64,000 nucleotides of DNA. It comes from Fontimonas thermophila. GTDB lineage: Bacteria; Pseudomonadota; Gammaproteobacteria; Nevskiales; Nevskiaceae. Positions 43,972 through 54,631 of the stretch are shown here, piece after piece. Position 1 is the stretch's first letter, and every line of letters starts with the position of its first letter. Made by a program: the position numbers and the translations under genes. The stretch is from NCBI RefSeq assembly GCF_900113085.1, contig NZ_FOOC01000009.1, forward strand, positions 62,001 through 126,000. Reading direction: 5' to 3'. A model generated the notes under the pieces. The model saw only the letters and a list, made by a program, of their open reading frames with translations, made no database searches and was not told where the DNA came from.

Positions 43972-44766
43972 TCATGCTCGGCGTCCCGGCGGGTTGCCCT
44001 TGATCTGCTGGCTGCGCAGGTTCTGCGGATCCAGCTGGCGGATGATCGCGAGCTGTTCTTCGGTCGGATGCGCGGTCTCGACCAGGTCCGCCGCCTTGAC
44101 GAGCGCAAATCCAGTCGCCGCCTGCACCGCGTCGAAGCTCACCCCGGGATGCAGGCTGATCACGCGGATGGCATGGTCGGGCCCGCCGAAATCCATCACG
44201 CACAAGTCGGTGACGATGCGGTGCAGGCGCATGAAATCCTGCCTGATGCCGGAACCCCAGCGCTCGCGCCGGTAACCGACCGAGCAGACCACATCCACCT
44301 CGCCAGAGACGAAGACACGCGGGCTGTGATGGGGCACGAAAAACGAGTTGGTGTGGTTGATGCTGTTGCCCGGAAAGCCACGCAGCCCGAGCAACTGACG
44401 CTTGGGCCTGGCGAAGTCACCGACGCAGGAGATGTTGGCCTGCCCCCAGCGATCGATCTGCACCGGACCGACGAGGGCGTGCCGCCGGCCGCTCCAGACG
44501 TTGTCGAACACACGCGCATACGGCATCCAGCCGGCATACACGCGGCCCTCATGGTTCTTTGCGCCGAGTGCGACCGGGTTCTCGGTGAGATAGGCCTCGC
44601 CGTCGGTGATCATCAGCTGCGGGCTGTGCGTGAGCTTGGCCAGCCCCTGCGCAAGGCGCGGAATCACGCCGATGCCGGTGGCGAGCACCTCGCCGTCGCC
44701 ACGCCAGACCTCGGCGCAGGCACAGATCAGCAATTCGGCGAGCGTGAAATCGGATGCGGTGGCCAT
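43972..44766 (-). CDS. ipdB: IpdB-like beta subunit of the steroid ring C CoA-ester hydrolase
   Basis: A 264-residue class I CoA-transferase-fold subunit resembling IpdB (Rv3552). Matching stretches include L-T-x-x-P-x-L-x-x-T-D-G-E-A, G-W-M-P-x-x-R-V-F, G-x-x-Q-x-D-R-x-G-x-x-N-I-S, G-x-x-G-N-x-I-N-H, V-x-D-F-G-G-P-D-H and V-S-L-H-P-G-V. IpdAB is reported to hydrolyse ring C of COCHEA-CoA during steroid catabolism. It begins one base after the IpdA stop, consistent with a heterodimer. It is often annotated as a glutaconate CoA-transferase subunit. Confidence 0.92.
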   Translation of the reverse strand: MATASDFTLAELLICACAEVWRGDGEVLATGIGVIPRLAQGLAKLTHSPQLMITDGEAYLTENPVALGAKNHEGRVYAGWMPYARVFDNVWSGRRHALVGPVQIDRWGQANISCVGDFARPKRQLLGLRGFPGNSINHTNSFFVPHHSPRVFVSGEVDVVCSVGYRRERWGSGIRQDFMRLHRIVTDLCVMDFGGPDHAIRVISLHPGVSFDAVQAATGFALVKAADLVETAHPTEEQLAIIRQLDPQNLRSQQIKGNPPGRRA

Positions 44767-44767
44767 G

Positions 44768-45670
44768 TCAGAACACCTGGCGCGGCAGCGCGCGGATCGC
44801 ATCGAGGCCGCCGACGGCGGCCTGGTAGGCCGCCTCGTCGCCATGCAGGAAGGTTCGCGCATACTGCGCAAAGCCATCGTCCGCCTCGGCCAGCGTGCAG
44901 TAGCGCGCAAGATGCGCACCATCCCAGCCATACCCGCAGCCGGCGCTGCGGACATCGACGTTGGACGTCGGATGGGCGCCGCCCGGCGCATGCACGACGC
45001 CGGTGATGCGATTGCGCTCGACGAGATGGAAGCGGGCGTCGATCTCATCGCCGGCGATGCGCTCGACGAGTTGCTCGCAGCTCACGTAGCAGCGTTCGGC
45101 GGCGCGCGCGAACAGCTCGTCGAAAAACGGATCGGGCGCATAGACGCGCACGTTGCCGATGGCATCCGCGCAATGCACGTGCAGCAGCGCGACATCGAGT
45201 TTGAGCGCCGGCATCGCCAGCAAGACCTCGCCATCCTCGTACGGCGAGGTCACGGTGCGCAGCCCCGGATACGCCTTGCCGATCTGGTCGGTGGCCAGGC
45301 CCACGCGCGTCGGCAAAAACGGCAGGCGCATGGCCGCGGCGCGCAGACCCCAGTGCAGCAGCCCCTCGTCGAGCTCGATCGCCTCGACGGCGCCGGATTC
45401 GCGCGCCTTGCGGAAGAACGGCTCCAGCGGAATGAAATCGAGCGAGACAAAGGCGTAGATCAGCTTTCTGACCTTGCCTGCGGCGCACAGCAGACCGACG
45501 TCGGGGCCGCCGTAGGCCACGACGGTCAGATCCCGAAGATCCGAGCGCAGGATCTCGCGCACGATCGCCATCGGCTTGCGTCGCGGCCCCCAGCCGCCGA
45601 TGCCCAGCGTCATGCCATCGCGCAGCGTTGCGACGACCTCGGATGCGGTCATCCGTTTGTCGAAACTCAT
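44768..45670 (-). CDS. ipdA: IpdA-like alpha subunit of the steroid ring C CoA-ester hydrolase
   Basis: A 300-residue partner subunit. D-K-R-M, G-W-G-x-R-R-K-P-M-A, L-T-V-V-x-Y-G-G-P-D-x-G-L-L-C, F-V-S-L-D and A-E-R-C/R-x-x-S-x-E match IpdA (Rv3551) as remembered. Glu102 in the L-D-E-G-L-L segment probably corresponds to the catalytic Glu reported for rhodococcal IpdA. The gene follows the dioxygenase gene with no gap (TAA-ATG). Confidence 0.92.
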   Translation of the reverse strand: MSFDKRMTASEVVATLRDGMTLGIGGWGPRRKPMAIVREILRSDLRDLTVVAYGGPDVGLLCAAGKVRKLIYAFVSLDFIPLEPFFRKARESGAVEAIELDEGLLHWGLRAAAMRLPFLPTRVGLATDQIGKAYPGLRTVTSPYEDGEVLLAMPALKLDVALLHVHCADAIGNVRVYAPDPFFDELFARAAERCYVSCEQLVERIAGDEIDARFHLVERNRITGVVHAPGGAHPTSNVDVRSAGCGYGWDGAHLARYCTLAEADDGFAQYARTFLHGDEAAYQAAVGGLDAIRALPRQVF

Positions 45671-46561
45671 TTACCGGAACCCCACCGAGAAATCATGCCC
45701 CCAGACCGACACCCGTTGGGTTTCGGTGGCCTTCCAGGTCTGCGGATCGACGCTGATGCCGCCCCAGCCGTACTCGAGCGCGAAGTTGCCCGGCGTCATC
45801 ATGTAGAACGAGGTCATGCGGTCGTTCTCGTGCTCGCCGAGCGTGGCCATCAGCTTGATGCCGTGCTTCTCGCGGCGCTCCAGCGCAAGCCCGACGTCGG
45901 TCATCGACAGCACCTCGACCATCACGTGCACGCACCCGCTCGGCGCCGGCATCTCGGCGAATGCGAGGCTGTGATGGCGGCCGCTCGATGCGTGCAGGAA
46001 ATGGATGCGGATCACCGGCGCATCGGGCGCGGGGCGGAAGTTGAACACGTCGGACAGACCGAAGCCGAGCACCTCGCGGAACAGCTTGACGGTGGCGTCA
46101 AAAGCACCGACGGCCGGCAGCACGGTATGCCCCATACCCTGGGCACCGGTCTTGAAGCCGCCGACACCGATCGGCGAGACGAAAGGCACACTGCCGCCGG
46201 TATAGCCGTGCACGAGCTCATGGCGGTTGCCGGAGGGATCGGTGAACACGGCCATGCGCTGCACGCAGCGCAGCGCGCGCTCGGCATCGCTGCCCTCGTG
46301 CACCGCGATGCCAGCCTGGCGCAGCGCAGCGACCGCCTCGGTAAACGCCTGTGCGCTCGTCGTCTCCCACCCGGAGGCAACATAGCGATCGGCCGCACCC
46401 GGCACGATGAGCATGCGGTGCACCCGCTCGTCGAGCTTGACGTAGAGCGCGCCGCCGTTCGCCGATGTCGTGGCCGCACCGAGCACCTGCTCGGCGTAGT
46501 GCCGCCACTGCGCGACGTCGGTGCTTTCCGCGACGATGTAGGCCAAGGCTTGGATTTTCAT
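45671..46561 (-). CDS. Type I extradiol dioxygenase, HsaC/TesB-like
   Basis: A 296-residue two-domain vicinal-oxygen-chelate enzyme cleaving a catechol meta to its hydroxyls. The iron ligands are His145, His212 and Glu263. His197, His244 and Tyr253 fit the second-sphere residues of BphC. With IpdA and IpdB next door, the likely substrate is the steroid A-ring catechol 3,4-DHSA, cleaved by HsaC (actinobacteria) or TesB (Comamonas). The ATG at 46561 follows AGGAG. An in-frame ATG at 46597 lies so close to a -10-like box that it is less likely. It is the first gene of the steroid operon. Confidence 0.9.
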   Translation of the reverse strand: MKIQALAYIVAESTDVAQWRHYAEQVLGAATTSANGGALYVKLDERVHRMLIVPGAADRYVASGWETTSAQAFTEAVAALRQAGIAVHEGSDAERALRCVQRMAVFTDPSGNRHELVHGYTGGSVPFVSPIGVGGFKTGAQGMGHTVLPAVGAFDATVKLFREVLGFGLSDVFNFRPAPDAPVIRIHFLHASSGRHHSLAFAEMPAPSGCVHVMVEVLSMTDVGLALERREKHGIKLMATLGEHENDRMTSFYMMTPGNFALEYGWGGISVDPQTWKATETQRVSVWGHDFSVGFR

Positions 46562-46603
46562 GGTCGATGCGGCTCCTGCCGGGCCGGTACTGGTCATGCC
46601 GGC

Positions 46604-46609
46604 ATTATC
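46604..46609 (-). promoter_or_regulatory. Candidate -10 box upstream of the steroid operon
   Basis: On the minus strand this reads GATAAT, five of six matches, about 43 bases before the dioxygenase ATG. No convincing -35 element lies 16-18 bases further upstream, so an activator or another sigma factor may be needed. Confidence 0.3.
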
Positions 46610-46648
46610 GAAACGCGCCGGCGCGCAAGCTTCATCCGTTGGGGTGAG

Positions 46649-46682
46649 CAGACGGCCGCACCGTGCCCTGGCGGTTCGTCTG
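46649..46682 (-). terminator. Hairpin downstream of the orphan DUF1329 gene
   Basis: CAGACG (46649-46654) pairs with CGTCTG (46677-46682), and the inner CCGC pairs with GCGG. It lies between DUF1329 and the dioxygenase gene on the same strand. It may separate them into two transcripts; no T run is present. Confidence 0.4.
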
Positions 46683-46719
46683 TTTGCAGGAGCCGCACGT
46701 TAAGAGCCGGGCGACGCGT

Positions 46720-48096
46720 CTAGCGCAGCGGGCGCGCCGCCGCCTCCGGCGCGAACATCGCCGGATTCATCGGTGTGTTGAACCGCCACCCATTCTCCGC
46801 GCCGCGCTCGTTGACGAGATTGATCGCCTCGTAGGCGCGGGCATCGAGATCGTGGAAGATCTGCACGCCGCGGTGGAACGCCGCCGCCTCCTGCGCATAG
46901 AAGGACAGACTCACCGGGATGCGCCAGAGACTGCCGCGCGCATCGTAATGATCGGCCGTGAGCACCTGCCAGCTATCCTCATCGATGTACAGCCGGCGCC
47001 TGGCGTAGATGTGCCGCATGCCCGGCTTGAGCGTGGCCTCGACGATCCAGACCCGGTGCAGCTCATAGCGCAGCAGCTCCGGATTGAGCGTGTACGGCGT
47101 CAGCAGCTCGCGGTAAGTGAGCGCCGGATCGTTGATGCGGAAATTGTGATAGGGGACGTAGAGCGCTTTTTTGCCGACCAGCGTCCACTGGTAGCGCTCG
47201 GGCGAACCGTTGAAGCCGCCGTCCTCGTCGGATGTATGCATGCCGGTCGGCGGCACCGGGTAGTCGAAGCCGACTTCTGGCGCCTGGCGCACACGCCGGG
47301 TGCCGGGCTGGTATTCCCAGGCGTGTGTCGAGCCTTCGGTGAAGTTGTTGGCCTGAAATCCGACCGATACGCGCCCACGATCGCGCTCCGGCAGCAGCAT
47401 CGCCGCATAGAAATACGTGCCGATACGCTCCGACAGCGATGGCCGCTGCGGTCCGGGCTTGTGCATCGGGCTCATCGTCATCAGCCGGTAGCGGCCCCAG
47501 GCGATCTGGCCGCCGGGATAAACGGTGGCGACATCGAACTCGGCCTTTTCGGTCCAGGCGCGGTAGGCCGTCTGCACCGAGCGGATCGCCTCGAGCCCGT
47601 CGCGCGGAAACGGGAACGCCGGCGCGCCGCCCACGGCCCCACGCACGCTCAGACCCTCATCGCCGAGCGTGGCGTGCTGGGCGTTGTGGCGGGCCGCGGC
47701 GCAGACCCAGTCCGGCACGCCGAAATCGCGGTGGCTTGGATAGATGCGCATGCGAAAGTGATCCGGATAGGCCTTGAACAGGGCTTTCTGACCCTCGGTC
47801 AGCCTGTCGGCATGCTGCGCCATGTTCTGCGCGGTGATCGTCAGCACCGGCTTTTCATCGGCATAAGGACCGGGGGTATAGCCGTGTGCCTGCTGCAGGC
47901 CGGGCCAGTGCCCGACCCATCGTCCGGTGTAGGTGGCGACGCCGTCCGCAGTGCCGGCACGCTCGGCGCCCAGACAGGTCCGCTCCGGATCCTCGGGCGC
48001 GGCTGGCTGAGCGGCGGACGGCGGCGCCATCGCCGCATGCGCAAGACACCATCCCACGGCCGCCCACCGCACGGCCCGTACATGACCGATCGGCAT
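46720..48096 (-). CDS. DUF1329 family periplasmic protein (copy 2, without its usual partners)
   Basis: A 458-residue protein with a signal peptide ending S-A-A-Q (about residue 30). It shares with the copy at 26.5-27.9 kb the G-A-E-R-A-G opening, the A-Q-N-M-A-Q-H-A-D-x-L-T-E-G motif, the Y-P-S-H-R-D region and R-Y-E-L-H/R-R-V-W-I-V-E-A with D-E-D-x-W. Unlike that copy it has two extra Cys residues and no RND, DUF1302 or YCF48 neighbour. A GAGGAGGAG sequence precedes the ATG. It lies directly upstream of the steroid operon, suggesting a steroid-specific carrier role. Confidence 0.87.
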   Translation of the reverse strand: MPIGHVRAVRWAAVGWCLAHAAMAPPSAAQPAAPEDPERTCLGAERAGTADGVATYTGRWVGHWPGLQQAHGYTPGPYADEKPVLTITAQNMAQHADRLTEGQKALFKAYPDHFRMRIYPSHRDFGVPDWVCAAARHNAQHATLGDEGLSVRGAVGGAPAFPFPRDGLEAIRSVQTAYRAWTEKAEFDVATVYPGGQIAWGRYRLMTMSPMHKPGPQRPSLSERIGTYFYAAMLLPERDRGRVSVGFQANNFTEGSTHAWEYQPGTRRVRQAPEVGFDYPVPPTGMHTSDEDGGFNGSPERYQWTLVGKKALYVPYHNFRINDPALTYRELLTPYTLNPELLRYELHRVWIVEATLKPGMRHIYARRRLYIDEDSWQVLTADHYDARGSLWRIPVSLSFYAQEAAAFHRGVQIFHDLDARAYEAINLVNERGAENGWRFNTPMNPAMFAPEAAARPLR

Positions 48097-48221
48097 TCGC
48101 TCCTCCTCGCGCTCCGGGCATGCGCATGGTCATCCCGGTGTCGCCGATCGTAGCGGCCTGCCGTCCGAAGACCTGATCCTTTCGGACGGGGACGGCCGCC
48201 CTGCACGCGGACGGATCCGCG

Positions 48222-48929
48222 TCAGCCCAGCGCGAGCGCCCGTTCCGGATAATCGGTGAACACGCCATCGACGCCGAGCGCGCGCAGCTGCTGCAACTCC
48301 TCCGGCGCGTTGACGGTATAGACGTTGAGCTGCAGGCCGCGCGCATGCGCATCCGCGATCAGGCGCGGATCGACGAATTCCGCGGAAATGTTCAGCGCCA
48401 CCGCACCCAGCTCGGTGGCAATGCCGGCCCAGTCCAGCGGCACGCCGCAGTAGAGCACCCCGAGGGGTACTTCCGGCAACAGTTGCTTGAATTCCCACAG
48501 CTCCGGCAGATGGAAGGACGAGACCAGGAAGCGCTCGGCCGGCCAGCCATCGGCGATGTAGTCGCGCAGCACGGCCGCCACCGCCGCGGCGCAGCCGTTC
48601 CAGGACTTCAGCTCGATGTTGACTCCGACGCGCTGTTCGATCAGGTCGAGCGCTTCCGGCAGGGTCGGGATGATCTCCCCGCCGCCGGCGTCGAGCCGGC
48701 GCAGGGCCGCGGCCGTGTGCGCGGTCAGCAAACCCTTGCCATTGGTCGTGCGGTCGAGCGTCAGGTCGTGCATCAGCCAGAGCTCACCGTCGTGATGCTG
48801 GACATCGATCTCGACGTAGTGCGCGCCCAGGCGGATCGCGGTGTCGATCGACAGCAGCGTGTTCTCCGGTGCGTGACCGCAGGCACCGCGGTGGCCGATG
48901 ACGGTGAAACCACAGGTATTCGCAGGCAT
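48222..48929 (-). CDS. ugpQ: Glycerophosphodiester phosphodiesterase, UgpQ-like
   Basis: A 235-residue cytoplasmic TIM-barrel enzyme that splits glycerophosphodiesters into glycerol-3-phosphate and an alcohol. The signature G-H-R-G-A-x-x-x-A-P-E-N-T near residues 12-24, E-I-D-V-Q with a metal Glu/Asp pair, and M-H-D-x-T-L-D-R-T-T-N are intact. There is no signal peptide, so it is UgpQ- rather than GlpQ-like. The ATG at 48929 follows GGAG. It neighbours pyruvate kinase with no functional link evident. Confidence 0.93.
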   Translation of the reverse strand: MPANTCGFTVIGHRGACGHAPENTLLSIDTAIRLGAHYVEIDVQHHDGELWLMHDLTLDRTTNGKGLLTAHTAAALRRLDAGGGEIIPTLPEALDLIEQRVGVNIELKSWNGCAAAVAAVLRDYIADGWPAERFLVSSFHLPELWEFKQLLPEVPLGVLYCGVPLDWAGIATELGAVALNISAEFVDPRLIADAHARGLQLNVYTVNAPEELQQLRALGVDGVFTDYPERALALG

Positions 48930-49003
48930 GGTGACGGCTCCGTGTGCGCCAGCAGGCTCCCGGACAAGCCTACTCCGCTGCGCGGCGGCTGCGGCCCATC
49001 CGG

Positions 49004-50431
49004 TCAATGCTCGCCGACCCTGACGATCTTCATCGTATTGGTGCCACCCGAGCCGGTGCCATCCCCCTTGGTCAGCAGCACGCGGTCGCCGTCTTGCAGC
49101 ACACCGCGCTGCTTGAGCCTCTCGATGGCCTCATGCACCTGGTTTTCCAGATGATCGACCGTGAACGCCACCGGCGTGACCCCGCGGCACAGCGCCATGC
49201 GCCGGCGTGTTCTCTCATGCCGTGTCAGCGCATAAATCGGGATCTGCGTCTCGGTCCGCGAGATCATCAGCGCGGTTGCGCCCGACTCGGTGAGCGCGAC
49301 GATCGCACGTGCATGCATCTGTCGCGCGGTCCACGTGGTCGCCATCGCGATCGCCTCGTCGGTGCGCTGGAAGTGGGTCTCGATGCGCCGGATATCGCGC
49401 CGCGGCAGGTGGTGCATGCTCGATTCGGCGCCGATGCAGACACGCGCCATCGCCTGCACGACCTTGATCGGATACTTGCCGGTGGCGGTCTCGGCGGAGA
49501 GCATCACGGCGTCGGTGCCATCCATGACGGCGTTGGCGACGTCGAGCACTTCCGCACGCGTCGGGATCGGATTGGCGATCATCGATTCCATCATCTGCGT
49601 CGCGGTGATCGCCATTTTGTTCTGCTCGCGCGCCTCGGCGATGATGCGCTTCTGCCAGCCCGGCAGCTCGGCGTCGCCGATCTCCACCCCCAGATCGCCG
49701 CGTGCGACCATGACCGCGTCGCTGGCGGCGACCAGCTCGCGCAGCACGGACAGCGCCTCGGCACGCTCGATCTTGGCGACCAGCGCGGCACCGCTGCCGG
49801 CCTCGCGCGCGAGCCGGCGCGCCTGTTCCATGTCACCGGGCGAGCGCGGAAAAGACACGGCGATGAAATCCACATCGAGCGCGGCCGCGGTGCGGATATC
49901 GGCGCGGTCTTTGTCGGTCAGCGCCGCGGCCGACAGCCCGCCACCCTGCTTGTTGATGCCCTTGCGGTTGGACAGCACGCCGCCGGTGAGCACGGTGCAG
50001 ATCACGCGCGTATCCTCGACCGCCTCGACGCGCATCGCGATCGCGCCATCGTTGAGCAACAGGGTGTCGCCGGGCTTGACGTCCTTGGGCAGGTCGGCGT
50101 ACGCGCAGCCGACGACGGAAGCGTCGCCGGCATTGGCGCCGAGCGCGGTGTCGAGCGTGAAACGCTGGCCTTCCTGCAGTTCGACCGCCCCATGTGCAAA
50201 CGACTCGATGCGGATCTTCGGCCCCTGCAGATCGGCGAGGATGCCGACGTCCACACCCAGTTCCCGGGCGATCTCGCGCACCATGCGCGCACGCCGGGCA
50301 TGGTCATCGGCGCTGCCGTGGGAAAAATTCAAGCGCACGACATCGACTCCGGCAGCGATCATCTTGCGCAGGATGTGGGGGTCGTCCGTGGCGGGGCCGA
50401 GGGTGGCGACAATCTTGGTGCGGCGCTGCAT
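49004..50431 (-). CDS. pyk: Pyruvate kinase
   Basis: A 475-residue glycolytic enzyme converting phosphoenolpyruvate and ADP to pyruvate and ATP. It starts [12 protein letters not shown], with R-L-N-F-S-H-G near residue 34 and the signature region [16 protein letters not shown] and A-E-T-A-T-G-K-Y-P complete the active site. Length matches the PykA type. AAGGAAG precedes the ATG. It is divergent from purT across an 85-base gap. Confidence 0.95.
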   Translation of the reverse strand: MQRRTKIVATLGPATDDPHILRKMIAAGVDVVRLNFSHGSADDHARRARMVREIARELGVDVGILADLQGPKIRIESFAHGAVELQEGQRFTLDTALGANAGDASVVGCAYADLPKDVKPGDTLLLNDGAIAMRVEAVEDTRVICTVLTGGVLSNRKGINKQGGGLSAAALTDKDRADIRTAAALDVDFIAVSFPRSPGDMEQARRLAREAGSGAALVAKIERAEALSVLRELVAASDAVMVARGDLGVEIGDAELPGWQKRIIAEAREQNKMAITATQMMESMIANPIPTRAEVLDVANAVMDGTDAVMLSAETATGKYPIKVVQAMARVCIGAESSMHHLPRRDIRRIETHFQRTDEAIAMATTWTARQMHARAIVALTESGATALMISRTETQIPIYALTRHERTRRRMALCRGVTPVAFTVDHLENQVHEAIERLKQRGVLQDGDRVLLTKGDGTGSGGTNTMKIVRVGEH

Positions 50432-50443
50432 GGGATCTTCCTT

Positions 50444-50457
50444 CACTACAATTAGTG
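50444..50457. promoter_or_regulatory. Divergent promoter element between pyk and purT
   Basis: CACTA (50444-50448) and TAGTG (50453-50457) form an inverted repeat with a 4-base spacer. On the plus strand it contains TACAAT (50447-50452), a good -10 for purT. The overlapping minus strand offers TACACT (50459-50454) for pyk. Both genes may share this site. Confidence 0.4.
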
Positions 50458-50516
50458 TATGCCCACGGCCATGGCGCTTGATGGCGTGGATTCCCCCAAT
50501 CAGACGGATACGCGCG

Positions 50517-51710
50517 ATGACGATGCTCGGAACCCCGCTCAGCGACGGCGCGACACGCATGCTGCTGCTTGGCAGTGGCGAGCTCGGCAAGGAAGTCGTC
50601 ATCGAGGCGCAGCGGCTTGGTGTCGAATGCATCGCGGTGGACCGCTACGCGCACGCCCCGGCAATGCAGGTCGCGCACCGCAGCCATGTGATCCCGATGC
50701 TCGACGGCGCTGCGCTGCGGCGCGTCGTCGAAGAGGAGCGACCGCATTTCATCGTCCCGGAGATCGAGGCGATCCATACGCCGACACTGCTCGATCTCGA
50801 ACGCGAGGGCTACACCGTCATCCCGACCGCGCGCGCCGCCTATCTGACCATGGACCGGGAAGGCATCCGCCGGCTCGCTGCGGAAGAGCTCGGCCTGCCG
50901 ACATCCCCCTACCGTTTCGCCGCCACTTACGACGAATATCGCGCGGCGGTCGCCGCGCTCGGTCTGCCCTGCGTGGTCAAGCCGGTGATGTCGTCCTCGG
51001 GCAAGGGTCAGTCGACGGTAAAAACCGAAGCGGACATACAAAAGGCCTGGGATTACGCGCAAGCCGGCGGGCGTGCCGGCGCCGGGCGCGTGATCGTCGA
51101 GGGCTTCATCGACTTCGACTACGAGATCACGCTGCTGACGGTGCGCCATGCCACACCCGGCGGTGCGATCTCGACACGTTTCTGCGCACCGATCGGCCAT
51201 CTGCAGATCGACGGCGACTACCGCGAGTCCTGGCAACCGCATCCGATGCCCCCGGTCACGCTCGAAGCGGCACAGGCGATCGCGCGCCGCATCACCGATG
51301 CCCTCGGCGGGCGCGGGATCTTCGGCGTCGAGCTGTTCGTGAAGGGCGACACGGTGATCTTCTCGGAGGTCTCGCCGCGCCCGCACGACACCGGATTGGT
51401 CACGCTGATTTCGCAGGATCTGTCGGAGTTCGCATTGCACGTGCGCGCGATCCTCGGGCTGCCGATCCCGGCGATCCGCCAGCACGGCCCGGCGGCGTCC
51501 TGCGCGCTGCTGTGCGCCGGCGACCGCAAGGCACCGCGCTACGCCGGCCTCGAAACCGCGCTCGCCGAACCCGATACGGCGCTGCGCCTGTTCGGCAAAC
51601 CGGAGATCGTCGGCAAGCGGCGCATGGGCGTGGCGCTCGCCCTCGCCGAGTCGATCGACGCGGCGCGCGCCAAGGCACAACGGGCCGCCGCGGCGATCGC
51701 CGTCCGCTGA
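50517..51710 (+). CDS. purT: Formate-dependent phosphoribosylglycinamide formyltransferase PurT
   Basis: A 397-residue ATP-grasp enzyme making formyl-GAR from formate in purine synthesis. The N-terminal [10 protein letters not shown], then [19 protein letters not shown] and the late [11 protein letters not shown] are diagnostic. Another ATG lies six bases on, so the first residues are uncertain. It is followed by a 20-bp palindrome and then typA, with its own promoter. Confidence 0.95.
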   Translation: MTMLGTPLSDGATRMLLLGSGELGKEVVIEAQRLGVECIAVDRYAHAPAMQVAHRSHVIPMLDGAALRRVVEEERPHFIVPEIEAIHTPTLLDLEREGYTVIPTARAAYLTMDREGIRRLAAEELGLPTSPYRFAATYDEYRAAVAALGLPCVVKPVMSSSGKGQSTVKTEADIQKAWDYAQAGGRAGAGRVIVEGFIDFDYEITLLTVRHATPGGAISTRFCAPIGHLQIDGDYRESWQPHPMPPVTLEAAQAIARRITDALGGRGIFGVELFVKGDTVIFSEVSPRPHDTGLVTLISQDLSEFALHVRAILGLPIPAIRQHGPAASCALLCAGDRKAPRYAGLETALAEPDTALRLFGKPEIVGKRRMGVALALAESIDAARAKAQRAAAAIAVR

Positions 51711-51722
51711 CCTGGCGTCTTT

Positions 51723-51742
51723 GCCGCGCCAGCTGGCGCGGC
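51723..51742 (+). terminator. Perfect 20-bp palindrome after purT
   Basis: A perfect self-complementary 10+10 bp sequence, GC-only at its ends, begins 13 bases after the purT stop. As RNA it would fold into a tight hairpin. It lacks a T run, so it may be a transcript end or stability element. Confidence 0.5.
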
Positions 51743-51772
51743 CGTGGGCCTGCGTCGCCACTGCCGCTCGCG

Positions 51773-51778
51773 TACAAT
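51773..51778 (+). promoter_or_regulatory. Candidate -10 box for typA
   Basis: TACAAT, five of six matches, 97 bases upstream of the typA start and after the purT hairpin. No clear -35 is visible. Confidence 0.35.
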
Positions 51779-51874
51779 CCCCGCCCTTTTCGCGCACCGC
51801 GTGCACACCGCCCCATCCGCTGGACGACGATCTTGCGGACGGGCAAACCCGCTCCGCTTTTTCCGCGTCACCCC

Positions 51875-53713
<1,839 letters not shown>

Positions 53714-53759
53714 GCAGTCGGACTTGTGCCGCCGGGGCATCCTGCGCAAAGCTGCGCGC

Positions 53760-54590
53760 ATGGACGAACCGAATCTGCACGGCCGACGCATCGCCGTCCC
53801 CGAGACGCGCGAGCTCGACGTCTTCGCTGCGATGCTCGAACGCCGCGGCGCGCAGGTGCTGCGCTGCCCGCTGGTCGCAATCCGCGACGCGCCCGACCCG
53901 GCACCCGTGCTGGAGTGGATCCGCGCGTTCAACGCCGGGCGCTGCACCGATCTGGTCTTGCTCACCGGCGAGGGTTTGCGCCGGCTGCTGTCCTGCATCG
54001 AGCGCCACGACCCGGCCTTGCGCGCGCCCTTCGTCGCACGTCTGGGCACCGTGCGCATCATCGCGCGCGGTCCCAAACCGGGCCGGGCGCTGCGTGAACT
54101 GGGCCTCAAGCCCACGCTCACCGCCGCCGAGCCCACGACGGCCGGCGTCATCGCCACGCTGCGCACGCTCGACCTGCGCAACCGCTGCGTCGGCGTGCAG
54201 CTCTACGGCAGCGAGCCCAATCACGCCTTGCAGGATGCGCTGCGCGCCGCTGGCGCGGAAGTGCTACCGGTGGCGCCCTATGTCTATGCCGACGCAGCCG
54301 ACACTGCGCGCGTCGTCGCCCTGATCGACGAACTCGCGCGCGGCACGGTCGATGCGATCGCGTTCACGAGCATGGCCCAGGTCGATCGCCTGTTCCGTGT
54401 CGCCGCGGAGACGGCGCGCAGCCAGACCCTCGCAGACGGGCTTGCGCGAACCCGTGTCGCCGCCGTCGGCCCGGTGGTCGCCGATGCGCTCGCGGCGCGC
54501 GGCATCGCCATCGCCGCGATGCCGGCGCACGATTACTTCATGAAGCCGCTGATGCGCGCGCTCGGCGACGCATTGGACGCACCCGCCTGA
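53760..54590 (+). CDS. Uroporphyrinogen-III synthase family protein
   Basis: A 276-residue HemD-fold protein of two alpha/beta lobes. HemD cyclises hydroxymethylbilane in tetrapyrrole synthesis. Typical features are R-I-A-V-P-E-T-R at the N-terminus, L-L-T-G-E-G-L-R-R-L-L, the linker Y-G-S-E-P-N and A-F-T-S-M-A-Q-V-D-R-L-F in the second lobe. HemD is poorly conserved and is often found beside hemC, which is absent here, so a divergent paralog is possible. The start is chosen at 53760; no clear ribosome site. Confidence 0.8.
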   Translation: MDEPNLHGRRIAVPETRELDVFAAMLERRGAQVLRCPLVAIRDAPDPAPVLEWIRAFNAGRCTDLVLLTGEGLRRLLSCIERHDPALRAPFVARLGTVRIIARGPKPGRALRELGLKPTLTAAEPTTAGVIATLRTLDLRNRCVGVQLYGSEPNHALQDALRAAGAEVLPVAPYVYADAADTARVVALIDELARGTVDAIAFTSMAQVDRLFRVAAETARSQTLADGLARTRVAAVGPVVADALAARGIAIAAMPAHDYFMKPLMRALGDALDAPA

Positions 54591-54601
54591 CCCGCACAGA
54601 T

Positions 54602-54631
54602 AAAGAGAACCTGCCCGCGGGAGGTCTCTTT
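54602..54631. terminator. Bidirectional terminator between hemD-like and Lrp genes
   Basis: A long imperfect hairpin: AAAGAG plus ACCT pairs with AGGT plus CTCTTT, with a single bulged A and a GC-rich tip. A T run closes each strand. It sits between convergent genes and touches the stop of the Lrp-type gene. Confidence 0.8.

Noticed and set aside
43972-45670. Glutaconate or 3-oxoacid CoA-transferase
   Set aside because: Both subunits carry stretches recalled from IpdA and IpdB, and the gene context is steroid-like.
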